A stretch of DNA of 64,000 bases from Combretum micranthum. Taxonomy: Eukaryota > Streptophyta > Magnoliopsida > Myrtales > Combretaceae. Positions 22,898 through 34,320 of the stretch are shown piece after piece. Below the pieces are notes generated by a model, which saw nothing but the letters and a program-made list of their open reading frames with translations, ran no database searches and had not been told where the DNA came from. The stretch lies in contig JAMXBD010002246.1 in the NCBI GenBank assembly GCA_024138025.1, positions 62,001 to 126,000 on the forward strand, written 5' to 3'. A program made the position numbers and the translations under genes. How positions within the stretch are numbered: the first letter of the stretch is position 1; each line of letters starts with the position of its first letter.

Positions 22898-24003
22898 ATG
22901 GATAATAGCGAAACAAGTCCTTCACCTATGAGCACAAATGTAAAACTTAATAAAGATGAAAATGGGAAAAATGTGTATAAAAAAAGGCTTTATAGAGGCA
23001 TGATAGGTAGTTTGTTATATTTAACAGCTTTTAATATCATGTTCTTAGTGTGTGTATGCACACGATTTCATTATTGTCCAAAAGAATCATACTTAAGTGT
23101 AGTAAAAAGCATTTTCAAGTATCTTGCAGGCACGATTAAAATTGCTTGTGGTATCCAAAGTTTATCTCTTTTAATCTAATTACGAGTAAATCAAAATGTA
23201 AGGCATCAACTTTTAGGGGTAAGTTCATTTAAGGTATCAACGTTTCAACTAGTTCAAAAAAAGAATCAACGTTTGAGAATAAATTTATTTAAGGCATCAA
23301 TATTTCAAGTGGTTAAAAAAAGGTATCAACGTTGTGCAAAGTGAGTCAAATAAGATATTAATACTTAACCATTAATAAAAACTTTAGAAGCTTAATTGAA
23401 AACTAATCGAAACATTGATACTTAAATGAACTTTACAGAACATTAATATCTCATTTTACCACTTTGCGAAACGTTGATACATCTTTTTAACCACTTAAAA
23501 CATTAATATCTTAAATGAACTTATCCCCAAATGTTGATACTTTTGGTATAATTTACCCATCTAATTGGATACTTCAATGCTAACTTTACTGGGTGCAAAG
23601 TAAATCGGAAAAGCACCTCTATGCTACTTTCATGGAAATTTCCTAATATCTTGACACTCAAAGAAGCAAAATTCTATTGCACTTTAAACTGTTGAAGCTT
23701 AGTATATAGCTACTGGTAGTTTTTGTGCACATTTTATGGATAAAACAAACCTTGCTTGATTATGGTTTAAAATTTGAAAAATGCTCCAATTCATTGTGAT
23801 AATATAAGTGCTATAAATTTGACAAAATATCCGATCCAATACTCAAGGACCAAGATATCAAAATCAGACGTCATTTCATTAGAGATCATATTCTAAATAA
23901 AGATATCATCTTGGAATTTGTTAATACAAACAATCAAATTGTTGATATTTTTGCAAAACCCTTGAGTGAAGATCATTTTACACATTATGAAGAGAATTAG
24001 GCA
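22898..24003 (+). pseudogene. pol: Copia RNase H region, split by a MITE
   Basis: The first part (22,898-23,179) reads PMSTNVKLNKDENGK, LYRGMIGSLLYLTA and SVVKSIFKYLAGT, which is typical of the copia RT/RNase H connection. A 377-bp MITE follows, and then the domain resumes at 23,567 with LIGYFNANFTGCK (the family has YSDADFAG). Later pieces include CDNISAINLTK and a degenerate terminal region near 23,940-24,003. Stops and frameshifts abound. RNase H would remove the RNA template. Confidence 0.8.
23182..23558. mobile_element. Fold-back MITE in the copia RNase H region
   Basis: The 377 bp are bounded by an 8-bp duplication ATCTAATT (23,174-23,181 and 23,559-23,566). The two halves are long imperfect inverted repeats: the right end reversed reads GGGTAAATTATACC, then AAGTATCAAC, GGGGATAAGTTCATTTAAG, and the left half shows GTAAGTTCATTTAAGGTATC. 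Short repeats of 'gtatcaacgttt' fill each arm. No coding capacity. The type (Mutator-like or hAT-like) is uncertain from an 8-9-bp duplication. Confidence 0.8.
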
Positions 24004-24149
24004 TGATCAAGCAAGACGAGTGCTAAATATCATGGAGCTAAAATGATCTAGATCTTGATCTAAGGATAAAAAAAGCTATTAAAATTTAAATGTTCATATC
24101 TACTCTGAGATGCTCGTGATCTATTATGTTTTGCCAAAATTTGTTATAT

Positions 24150-24430
24150 GTGTGCTTATGGTTTTGTGAAGTCCTCATGAGTTGAGGCATTTGTTTTGAA
24201 TTCCTACATGTGTGTAAGCAGTGTATGAAGTCCTCATGTGTTGAGGAATGTATGTGAAGTCCTACGTGTGCATAGGCATCGAGTGAAGTCCTCTATTGAG
24301 GCAAAGTGAAGTCCCTTGTCGAGGCATTTGTTAAGTCTTCTATTGTTGAAGCAATTGTTGTGAAGTCCTCTATTGTTAAGGCAATTGTTATGAAGTCCTC
24401 TTTGTGAGATAATTGTTTTGTGCTAAAACT
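24150..24430 (+). repeat. Degenerate tandem repeat in the copia 3' region
   Basis: About eight copies of 'gtgaagtcctctattgttga' and 'ggcaattgtt' type units of 28-45 bp, between the pol end and the purine tract. The surrounding 24,004-24,722 has no readable gene. Confidence 0.7.
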
Positions 24431-24722
24431 TGTATGTTATCTATGCATCTCTCTTTGTTTGCAATATCATAAGGCTATCATCTTTTTTTGATGAGTACAA
24501 AGGGGTGAAGTATAGAATGCACAATTAACAAGCATGCATGTAGTTTATTTTTATACATACAAAGGGAAGCTAAATGACATATTAAGTGTAGTTCGCATAT
24601 TTCTAGAATTAAGTATCAAGTCTTTGAATCAAACTTGAAAATTTCCATTGAAACCTATATGCTTAATTGGAGGGGAGTATGCTAAATTGAAAAAGGGATA
24701 CTTGTGCATGATTGTCTTCATC

Positions 24723-24736
24723 AAAAAGGGGGAGAT
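24723..24736 (+). other. Polypurine tract of the copia element
   Basis: AAAAAGGGGGAGAT immediately before the 3' LTR start TGTTGAAC. Confidence 0.85.
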
Positions 24737-25948
24737 TGTTGAACTTGTATGTTCAATATGGATTTTAATGAGACAATATAATGCATAATTAACTATTTAA
24801 TTATGGAAAACTACACTTAATTAATAAAAAATGTGATGGATAAATATGTGTGTATGTTGTGTGTTTTTATAGAGTCTCTATAGATTTTTAGCAGAAACAA
24901 ATCAATGATGAAGAGTATCAGTCGAGGATCAAGTTGAGTGCAAGACTGGCTCATGTCCTAAGGCATGACAAACTTAAGACCAAAGCTCAATAAGCTAAAA
25001 ATACAAAATCACTAGTCGAGGGGTTCTTCGAAGGCTTGATGAGTCCATTGTTCAAGGTACGACAAGCTAAAAGTCTGAAGTGTGATAAGCTAAAAGCCTG
25101 AAGCATGACAAGTTCAAAAATACACAACCTTGGTCGAGAGGTTCGCCGAGAACTCGACGTGTCAAGTGGTTAGGGTACGACAAGCTCAAAACATGCACTC
25201 GACAAGCTCAAGTCTCAAACTTGACGAGATAAAGATAACAAACTTGGTTGAGGGTTTAAATTGTCAAGTTAAGACGCAATATGCCCTAAGTGCGACACGT
25301 TTGAATATGAGGCTTGATAAGTAAAGACTTGGTTGACAGTCAATTTGAGGCACGACAGTTTTAAAAATAAGGAGCCAATGTGGCAAAAAGAACTGTTGAA
25401 GCACATTAAATGTTTAGCGACTTAAAGATATTATCTCTAACAAAAATTTGAATTTTTGAAGGTTATATATATACTCTATTCTTAGGAGATTCAACAGAAG
25501 TGAAGTGCAAAGAGAGCTTTTATTTGTGATCAAACAAAAATCATTAATTTTTTTGTTCTCTCATTCATTAACTTGTATATCTTAGAAAACAGAGAAAAAG
25601 CTAGTTTAGTGTTCTGTTCTTATACTTGACATATATCCAAGAGCATCTAGAGAGAGAAAGGAAATACTTTATGTCACATGTGTTATAATTGCTCAGCTTA
25701 AGCGCATGATTTGTTTGTGATTAGTAAAAGTTGTGGTGAAGTCCTTGATTAGAGGCATTGGTGGACCATAGAGAGTAGGAAGTAGGCCGAACTACACGTT
25801 AAATCTAGATTCAATTTTCTATCTTTATCTCTTTAATTTTTGATATTATAATTTGTTGCATTAAAATTATTTGTTTGGGCATTTTAAGGAAAGTACTCAA
25901 TTCAAAACCACCACCACCCAATTGAGTATTTTATAGTACATTTTCACA
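24737..25948 (+). repeat. 3' LTR of the copia element
   Basis: Pairs with 17,884-19,110. Ends TTTTCACA before TTTTT. It lacks a few bases near its end relative to the partner. Confidence 0.85.
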
Positions 25949-26123
25949 TTTTTACTTTCAATATAGGAGTTGTTCCCATAATCAAATCAATCAAAAATTC
26001 AATCTCCTGACTATGAGGTAACCCAAGTAATTCTTTGAGAAACACATGTGCAAAATCCTTTGCTACTAGTACCATGGTGATATTCACTTCTTCAGCATTA
26101 ATTATTGCCACAATAGCTTTTTC

Positions 26124-26537
26124 CTACAACTCTATAGAGCATATACTCCTTGGTCTTTTTCTCTCAAGAGCATAAGAAATATTTATATTTTCTAATTCAA
26201 AACTCAATTCAGCCTTGTTAAAATTTGTTACAACTTTATGCAAATTCAACCAATTCATGCCTAAAATCACACCGAAATCAGACATAGATAAAACCTGCAT
26301 ATCAATCAGCATATTCACATTGGAAATCAAGACAGTAATATTTCTACAAACACATGGCTTCCTAGATTCTACACCAAAAAAGGTGTTAATGCACATGCTA
26401 CGGTCAGATAATATTTCAAGAACAAGTTCATAATCATTCATAAACTTTTCCAATATGTTCATATGTGTAACTCTTGTATTTGTTAAGGCATAGGCATATT
26501 GTTTGGACATGAATAAGGTACCTACCAATATATCCAC
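26124..26537 (-). pseudogene. pol: Tekay protease (degenerate)
   Basis: A 137-residue open frame with LVGTLFMSKQYAYALTNTR near its N-terminus and MSDFGVILGMNWLNLHKVV near its middle. In the family the first block carries the catalytic Asp-Ser-Gly and is followed by ATHSF; here it reads ALTNTRVTH, so Asp and Gly are lost. The second block (family VILGMDWL) is well kept. The frame is open over 414 bp only by chance of decay. The aspartic protease would process the polyprotein. Confidence 0.75.
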
Positions 26538-26559
26538 CGAAGGTGTTTCTTCAATATGT

Positions 26560-27784
26560 TATAAAGAAAATACTCTTGCTGTCGTTTTTCCTTTTCTCCG
26601 AATTGGGTCCACCACTATTGTTGCTGGGTCTTTCTTTACAATTTGCTAGATGATGTCTCCTTTGTTTACAGTATGCATAGAATATAGCTTGCACTACTAG
26701 ATTTTTACACTCCGAAGCTTTGTGTCCCTCTTGACTATAAGCAAAGCAGGCTTTTGAATTCCACTTGCATTTAGCTAATTCATGTGGCCCGAAACATCTA
26801 ATATATTTCTTTTTAAAAACAAGAGTAGGAGTCTTGGTTACTATCTTTTAATCGGCCTTCTTTCTCAAAAATGGCTTCTTACTTTTCCCTTGATAACCTA
26901 TACCTTTATCGGTACTATAGGCCTTTTCGCTAAATAAACAGCTTTCCTAGCTTTCTTTGCTCTGCTTTCATGTTGAATTTATTTAACCAACTTAGCTTTA
27001 ACGACAACATCAACTAGGGTGTGAAGCTAAAACATCTCGAATTCACCTTTTATTTCATCATTCAAGCCATTTTGAAATTTCTATACTTTCATTCTGATAT
27101 CCTTCACCAGCAAACCTTAATAATTTACAAAACTTTGCATGATATTTATCAATTGACTTGCAACCTTGTCTTAGACTCAACCAATCCTAAATCATCTGTT
27201 CATTAATAGTAACTGAGAAGTATTGCATAAAAAATGCATCCTTAAATCCGATCATTGCAATAGGCCTTAGCATATTTTCACTAGCTAGTCTCTACCAATT
27301 ATAAGCCTCTTTCTTCATCATATATACAATCAAATCTACTTTTCTCTGGAGTATCATAAGCTGCAAAAGTTTTTTTCAATTCTTCTATCCAGCTTTTGGC
27401 CACCGTTGGATCAGTATTAGTTCCATCAAAATTATGGGCTAATTTATTAAACTCATGTAGTTTCACTTGACTGCCTTGATCATTTGCTTATACATTCTCA
27501 CCTTATCTAGCTACATAAGGCCCATAATGTTGTATGAATTGTTACTGTTGTTGATACATCATTTGCTATTATTGCTGCATCATGGCGAACATATCTCTAA
27601 ACATGGCATACATGGTTGCTGAATCTCCCATGTGCACTTAAGGCATAGGAGGAAAAGGTGATATCTATGACAGTTATGGGGTCCATGAAGTAGATGCTAG
27701 AGTAGGAGATGGAGTAGTAATAGAACTTGGAGAAGTAGATGGAGTATATGTCGGTATAGATGATGGTGGAGGTAGAGGTGGCAT
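26560..27784 (-). pseudogene. gag: Tekay gag (degenerate)
   Basis: Begins at an ATG (27,784) with MPPLPPPSSIPTYTPSTSPS, a proline- and serine-rich start, followed by a Met- and Gln-rich stretch (about 27,520-27,620). The centre is broken. Near the C-terminus a zinc knuckle reads CFAYSQEGHKASEC (26,748-26,707): the CCHC pattern with the second Cys replaced by Tyr. Many stops. Position between primer site and protease agrees with gag. Confidence 0.65.
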
Positions 27785-27862
27785 TATTTCCCTTCCTTGT
27801 TTGCTTTCTAGTTTGTCTTTGAGACCTATTTATCTTTTACATAAACATACAACACATTGATA

Positions 27863-27880
27863 ACACACACACACACACAC
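27863..27880. repeat. (AC)n microsatellite
   Basis: Nine AC dinucleotides in the leader of the Tekay element. Confidence 0.9.
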
Positions 27881-28025
27881 ATAGCAAGTCATGCATTATT
27901 CTTATTAAGTTTATTTTAGTATCAATGAACAAGAAAAAAAACAAACAAATAAAACACATTTACCCCATCTAAGATTAGGTCAACTCCTAATATGTCACAT
28001 TTAGACGAAAAATCGTACAAACATT

Positions 28026-28037
28026 GCCCTAATACCA
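28026..28037 (-). other. Primer-binding site of the Tekay element (diverged)
   Basis: Minus-strand TGGTATTAGGGC, two changes from the initiator Met tRNA site TGGTATCAGAGC, ten bases after the LTR end at 28,048. Confidence 0.7.
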
Positions 28038-28402
28038 TTTTAGGAACTGTCATGCTTCGAATATAAATCCGAATGTATCTAGTCCTAGCCACATGTAATC
28101 TTAAAGTATTACATGTAAGGCCGTCTGTAAAGATAATATTTATGTTGATTTTTTGTTAAATATGCCATAAAAACTTTTCAAAAACTACTCATTAAAAGTA
28201 GAACTACATATACTTTTACAAAGGTTTGTTGTTTCGAAACATTAAAAAAGGCATAATACATAATATTGCAAACCAAAGGCTTACGATTAATCCAAAAAAA
28301 AATTGACATTCAAACTTGTCAAGTCTTTAACTTGATTTACATCATTTATGAAAATATCTTTTCTATTCTATTACAAAAACAACATCGTTAAGGTTAGGCT
28401 TC

Positions 28403-28482
28403 CTAATCACCCCATTCATCTAGAAATTCCTCAAAGTTAGTCCCATAACCTAACTGATCATAAAACTCATCTTCGTCAACAC
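28403..28482 (-). other. LTR acidic microexon, family A (Tekay 5' LTR)
   Basis: Frame read in phase G|GT after a former acceptor: GVDEDEFYDQLGYGTNF, then EEFLDEWGD and TAG (28,405-28,403). The intron end AG has become GG in this copy. Against the copy at 47,464-47,540 most changes fall at third codon positions, which points to past selection on the peptide. No start codon lies in the leader, so how it is translated is unknown. Confidence 0.6.
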
Positions 28483-28751
28483 CCGTAATAGAAAAACGTG
28501 AGCTAGAGGACCAGTATACAAGTAACACAAATAAATACAAAATAACATATACTCCTAATTTAATAAAAAAGGAAAAATAGCTTCATTTAATATTCACAAT
28601 CGTTTCTCATCTTTACTTAACTTAATCCAGAATATTACTTAGTTCAATCGATATGATAAATGTGAACTAATCGTATTACTTCTTTTTAAGAATAAGTGAA
28701 TGTTATACGGATATCATTACCCCTATCCACTATCCGCCAAGCTACTTACAA

Positions 28752-28773
28752 ATTGTCATTGCATCATGACAAT
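28752..28773 (-). other. GATGCA-loop hairpin (Tekay 5' LTR)
   Basis: Perfect 8-bp stem ATTGTCAT/ATGACAAT around the loop GATGCA (element strand), inside the LTR intron. Confidence 0.7.
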
Positions 28774-30922
28774 GGGGTGGCCTAAGCACCTAACTACTAT
28801 GTTAGCATCACCAATAGGGTTGCTGCTTCTCGGACCAAATTAAATCATATATGCACAGACAATTTAAACACTTTTAGTTCATCTTTGTTTATAGTTGATT
28901 TAGATATACTTATCATATCAACTAATAATCAAGTTACTGCGTACCTATATAAGTGGAGTTATCTAGCAAAGGATCTGTGTGCAAACACAATTGAGTGGGA
29001 ATATCTATTAAAAAGAAATCATTTCATATAAGGTTTAATTTAAACCATAAATGCATGTTAAGTCCTCAACAATTTTATCAAACTTATGTCGTATTTCATG
29101 TAATATATAACTTAGGATTTATACATATAACATATTCATTTACTTTATTTTATTTTATTCATTTATTTATTTTTAAACAGGGCAAAACAACGAAATAGGG
29201 AAGTTAGACCATTCACGCTTGTGATTCAAGCTGTGATTCCAAATCACGGGTGCAATCATGCACGTGACTCCAAATCATAGGGACAATCATGCCCATGATT
29301 GTCAAGTTTTCAAGATAGAATTAGTCGAGAATTGAATCATGCCCGTGATTCCTTAGAATTTGCCAACTCGAGCTGCCAAAGTATGAATCACACCCGTAAT
29401 AAGTTTGTGGTTTAACATTCAAGCCCTTTATAGTTTTTAAAATTGTTGCTCAATCTCTACCACAGGATCAATCACGCCTATGATTGGCTATCGCGACTGT
29501 GATCATGCCCAGGATTGTGAGATTCAAAAGTTTTCCAAACGACCCGAAGCTACCACACTCACAATTACGCCCACGATTCATGCTCCTGTACATTTCAAGT
29601 TTCCCTTGTTTTAAAACTTTAAACTTTAGCTATTTAAACTAACGCAAACAATTCTAATATAACATATAAACATAGTATTAAGTATCAAGGGATCATATTC
29701 ACTCATTATACACTCATTTACAAACAACCCAACCATTCTATCATTCACCATTTCATAACATCAGCAACTTCATTTCTTAACACTAAGATGACCTTCAAAC
29801 CTTACAAATTCATTTAATTATCAAAAAAATCACAACAAACTTTATTTCCTTATTCTACCAAGTTCTTGAGATTATTCAAGTCTAAGAACAACTTAGTTCA
29901 CTAACTCTACCATTAATTTTCTAAAACCTAATTGACATGAAAGTTGTCTTGCTTAAGATATACAATTAAACAAAAGCTCAAAAGGAGTAATAACACTTAC
30001 CTTAAATGACTTTAACTTGTAGATAGAAGATTGAAGGAATTCTTGATAAGTTTAGGGAGAAAACTTGATCATTGTGATAGAATATGCTAGCTTATGAAGG
30101 AGCAGTTGCTAAGGCCTGATTTTGGGGTTTGTTTTGGAAATGAAATTGTGAAAAAAATTACTTTGATAAAAATCTCATAATTTTCCCTTGACTTTTGCGA
30201 CATAAGAAGATTAGGGAAAAGGCTTTAGTTATAGGCTTATTTTGCATATGGACTTGGGTTTCATTATGCAAAAGTTAGGCTTAGGTTTTAGAAGAAAAAT
30301 TGTAGCAAAAGAGCTTGATTTGTTCTAGAAAGCAAAAAAAAAAATTAAAAATTAGAAAAATAAAAAAAAATGGGCTTCCTCAATAGACAACCAAATAATA
30401 CAAATGCTAAGTTATGCTAACACATTCAATTTTATTAACTAAATATTTACCATAATTTCATATATCAATCAATATACACACACATACACAAATGCAATTT
30501 AATTAAGTTTATTGGTTTAGAATATTTCATAAATGTAGAAGAAAATAATGTTATTATATTATTAATGTGCAATGTGATTCTTTTAGTACAATAGATCATA
30601 AAATATATGTAGATATGATAGTTATTCAATAATTCATGTATATTTTAATAATATTAATTGAAGAAAAATAGTTACTACGTCAAATTATATGATTAGTGTG
30701 CAATAAGATTTAAATATAATATGGATAATAATAATTATTACTTGTCGTATACTTTGAATATAAAAAGGTTATTAATAAGATTTGTTTAGTTATATAATTT
30801 TATGATAAAAAATTTAATATTATTATTATTGTGGAATGAAAAGAAACGTGTATATATATAGACATGCACAGAGCAGCTAGTATAATAAATGTATGCTGAA
30901 AAAATGAAATAGTACATTCATA

Positions 30923-30976
30923 GGATTTGAATCCATAACCTCATGGATTAAAAATAGATACTTAATCACTAAACCA
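30923..30976 (-). repeat. Possible SINE or tRNA-derived fragment
   Basis: Minus strand: TGGTTTAGTGATTAAG (A-box-like, 30,976-30,961) and GGATTCAAATCC (B-box-like, 30,934-30,923). This is the layout of plant tRNA-derived SINEs. No clear ends, tail or target duplication. Confidence 0.3.
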
Positions 30977-32231
30977 CACTTAATTCTATATTATAGTTTT
31001 CTCTTTATAATATATATATATATAATTTTTTTCCTTTTAAAAATTAATTTTTCCCAAGTCTAAGGGGCCGGAGCCCCGATTAGCCCCCTTAATTTTCCCC
31101 TGCGTCTACTTGAGTAGATATCAAAATAATACAAAATGCATAAAAATAAGATTAACCTAACATAGTGAATATTTATTTGATGCAAGCATGTTATCGCAAA
31201 ATATCTTTTAAAACTTAGGACAAATATTTCTATTTAGGTGTAATGTACTCGCAATGAGTACTATTTGTTGTATTAGCTATAAACTATTTTTCTATTAAAG
31301 AGATTATTTTTTTACTTTGAATATAATAGTTTTCTGTTTGACTAATCATTACCATGGCTCGATTTAGCTTCTATCACTCTTTATTAGGGACTATTAATGA
31401 AAGCTTTGAGTCGATATGATTACTCTTTATTGGTTTAGGATCATATGGATTATCCTTTTCATCCTGCTCATCTTCCATTTTAAGGCTTTGACGAAATGGT
31501 TTTAAATTTGTTTCATATTTTGGTCACAGTGTTCCTTTTTGTTTTGAGAAGATAAATTTTGTCTTATTGGTTGCAATAAGATGAAATTATGAAACTTCTG
31601 TTATATATATCCTCATTTTATCAACAGTGTATAGATTCAAATGTTCTTTCAAACTATTTGTTGATTCCAACTTATGAATCTTTTGGATGATTGAAAATTT
31701 TCCTTTTATTGGAGAAATCCAAAACCAAGTTCATGCTGGTTTGGATTCAAATTTTAACCATTCATGTGGTATTGCCTTTTCTATAAAAAGTGAGTAGGTT
31801 TTAGGTTTAGGCATCGAAAGTTTTAGGAAGAGAAAGGCTAATAATAATTAAGTGTTTAGTTTCTGCAAAATGTCTTTATAATAGCTATAGCAAACTGTCT
31901 CAACCATTATAACATACCTCTACTATATTAAATAAAGCTTTTGTAAGTTTTCCTTTTTCATGTCTGGCTAGTTATCTATTTAAGGTATAAAGGTAACTAT
32001 GTTCTAAAACCTTATTAAGTCTTTGTACCATGTAATAAGGTTTTATAGTATGAGTTAACAGATTAAGGCACCATGCTTGGTAGTAAAGCTCTTATTTGTT
32101 TAGAGAATAAAGCAAAAGGACCAACCTAAAAACCCTTTAATAAGGCTGTTGAAGGCAGAGGTTGCCGTGTTTTAGTCTTATGGATAATGATGTGGGCATG
32201 AGGTACATTTTCTAAAGAAAATATTGCTCCA

Positions 32232-32450
32232 TTGATTAACTTTTTACTTTATTTGTTTATCCCTATCACGAAGTTTTTTCCCGTTGCACAAAGATTCTTG
32301 TTTAGGCAAATGTTTGGAATATTCGCTGAGCACATCCAGTCACCAGATGATGTTGCTGTTGTTGTTGTTTCTTTTTCCTTCTCTAATTTTCAGTCGGATC
32401 AGTCCTTTAAATTCTTCTCTTCAGGAGTTGGTGTTGGCCATGTTGATTAG
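32232..32450 (+). pseudogene. Possible exon remnant of unknown gene
   Basis: A 72-residue frame with balanced composition (FGIFAEHIQSPDDVAVVV) in a less AT-extreme stretch. Inside it, a long pyrimidine tract ends TTCTCTAATTTTCAG at about 32,391, a textbook plant 3' splice site, and the following frame ends at TAG (32,448-32,450). The next bases, from 32,451, read on as VKKVLTRDARLVQDDF. I do not recognise the family; it may be chance or a decayed host gene exon. Confidence 0.25.
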
Positions 32451-33929
32451 GTGAAAAAAGTTTTGACCCGTGATGCTCGTTTGGTACAAGATGATTTTAT
32501 TAATCCAGGATCACGTTCATTGTTAGTCGTGAATGTATCTGTCACTTTACATATATATATATATATTTGTTATATGTATTTCTATTATATAGAATTCTAG
32601 CTTTGATCATTTCATTATAATATACCTTTATACAATATGCTTCACGCCAGTCCTTTCATTTTCGACGAATTCAAGCGACTATAAAATAATTTAATTAAAT
32701 GCTTTTTTTTTTTTTTTATAGGAGAACATGGATAAATCTAAATTTTTCTACCCACTTTTGTAATTAATAATCTTAAGTGTCAATTCACTACTGGTACAAT
32801 TTTTAAAGTCAAATTTATAATATCTAAACAAGGTAATTAATTAAAAAAAAAAGGTAATTTGGGTAATTGAATTAAAAGTCGATGAAATTTAGTAATTAAT
32901 TAAAAAATAAATTAAATTTACATATAAATTTGCACTTTTAAAAACTTTAAATAATTAATTATGAAAGTAGTTAAACTTCTTGTAAACGTTACATTGCCCA
33001 GGAACATTGTAAAAGTTAATCTCTACTACTTAAGTATTAATTTAGAACAAATTGGGCAACAAAGTACCATTTTTAGTCTGAAGAAAAGGAATGATACTGA
33101 TGATTTAGAACTCGTGTAGTAATAATATATTGAAACCTTATAACTAAAAACATGAACTAATTCCATGAGCTAAGTTATCGAATTTGAGGTAGACCTAATA
33201 ATTACAAAATAATTGAGATAGAATAACACTCTAATTAATTATAATATATATTATTTTTATTATGTTAAAATTCAATTAGGTTTCTTAGATGAATTGCAGT
33301 TAAATAAGTTGTAAGCTGATCATGTTAGGCTTACGTAGATAATACTAACTAGTGCTCTCATGAAATAATAATTTCGAATAATAGACAAGGAAGTGAGGAA
33401 CTCCATATAAACAACTCCTAGAATAAATAATGAGGAATCCTAGGATATCAAGTAAGAGAATGGACAATCTGGTGATAAACAGGAGAAAATCCCAAGGTCG
33501 AACTCCAAGTCCTTCCAAAACCGATCAACCGCTTTAGTCTTAAAGTCGGGTCAATTGCTGTCCTCCTTGAACCAGTTAACCCTTTTTTTTACTTAACTTA
33601 GTTGACCACCCTCAACCAATTAAGAGGATCCCTAGGTACCTCAAACGAGAAGCATTAAGCCATAGTAAATAATTAAATAATAAATAATAAATAATAAATA
33701 AAACAAAGGTCAATAATTTAATTGTTTAATCTTTACATAAGAATGAAAAGACGAGATAAAGACGATACATTTTAAAGATATGGTAAGTGACTTCTCCCTT
33801 ATAATTTTTCTTTTTTTGAGCGCATATTAACCTAAGTTTATAATTCGTCAACAAGGGTCTGACATGAAATTGTTATGTGTTGATAGTGCTTAAGCAAATG
33901 AAAAGAACATTTTATGAAAATTTTTTGGA

Positions 33930-34320
33930 ACCACTGTTAACCCAAACTTAAAAGATTTTGGACTCTTGTACTTATTGTACACTTTCAAAACTTTAGACTC
34001 TGGATTTTGCTCTGCACTTTCAAATTTTGAACTTCTAGAACTTGTACCACGATTTCAAAACTTTGGAGTCCAATTATTGGACTCATGAGAAATGTAAAAC
34101 GGATTCACACTTTAAAAACAAACTGAGAGATGTATTGAAAGTTCATATTTTCAAAAATTTGACTCATAAGGTGTACTATGATTCATATTTTCAAGAATTA
34201 GACTTATTGATGCATTAAAGGATTCACACTTTCAAAACTTAATCTCACAAGACATTAACCAGTAAAAACTTTAAAAACTCGGACTTCTAAGGTCTCATTC
34301 GAAATGGACCAAGTTTTATG
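33930..34320. repeat. Degenerate tandem repeat
   Basis: About seven loose copies of 'gattcacactttcaaaactt' plus 'gactcataagg' units at 50-65-bp intervals. Confidence 0.5.

Larger units (their letters stand above)
17884..25948 (+). mobile_element. Ty1-copia (SIRE-like) element nested in the Tekay element
   Basis: LTRs at 17,884-19,110 and 24,737-25,948, primer site TGGTATCAGAGTC at 19,113 (initiator Met tRNA type), and purine tract AAAAAGGGGGAGAT at 24,723-24,736. Flanking TTTTT at 17,879-17,883 and 25,949-25,953 is consistent with a 5-bp target duplication, though low in complexity. The pol order (PR, GAG-pre-integrase, IN, RT, RNase H) is that of copia; the gag with a long coiled coil and the pol end resemble the SIRE group. 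It lies opposite in strand to its host. LTRs differ by roughly one base in eight in the first 70 bp, so the insertion is old. Confidence 0.9.
12545..30529 (-). mobile_element. Decayed Tekay/Del-type chromovirus (Ty3/Gypsy) with nested insertions
   Basis: Minus-strand order from 30,529 leftwards: 5' LTR, primer site, gag with zinc knuckle, protease, [copia insertion], RT, RNase H, integrase, chromodomain, polypurine tract, 3' LTR. The pol order and C-terminal chromodomain identify a chromovirus, and residue patterns in RT, RNase H and IN resemble the Tekay/Del clade. Without the nested 8.07 kb the element is about 9.9 kb. The right-hand flank is TAAAT; the left edge (about 12,545) is diverged and no target duplication could be recognised. 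Stops and frameshifts occur in every domain, so it is inactive. Confidence 0.85.
28048..30529 (-). repeat. 5' LTR of the Tekay element
   Basis: On the minus strand starts TGAAATATTC at 30,529 and ends GAAGCATGACA at 28,048. Contains a splice donor (G|GTAAGTG, intron starting at 30,001), palindrome-rich patches (29,200-29,580), a GATGCA-loop hairpin (28,752-28,773) and an acidic microexon (28,403-28,482). Confidence 0.85.

Noticed and set aside
30900..31110. True tRNA gene
   Set aside because: Only A- and B-box-like motifs; no cloverleaf, anticodon arm or acceptor stem could be formed.
31321..31900. Possible broken gene or integrated viral fragment
   Set aside because: Short frame pieces only, no recognisable motif, no consistent frame.
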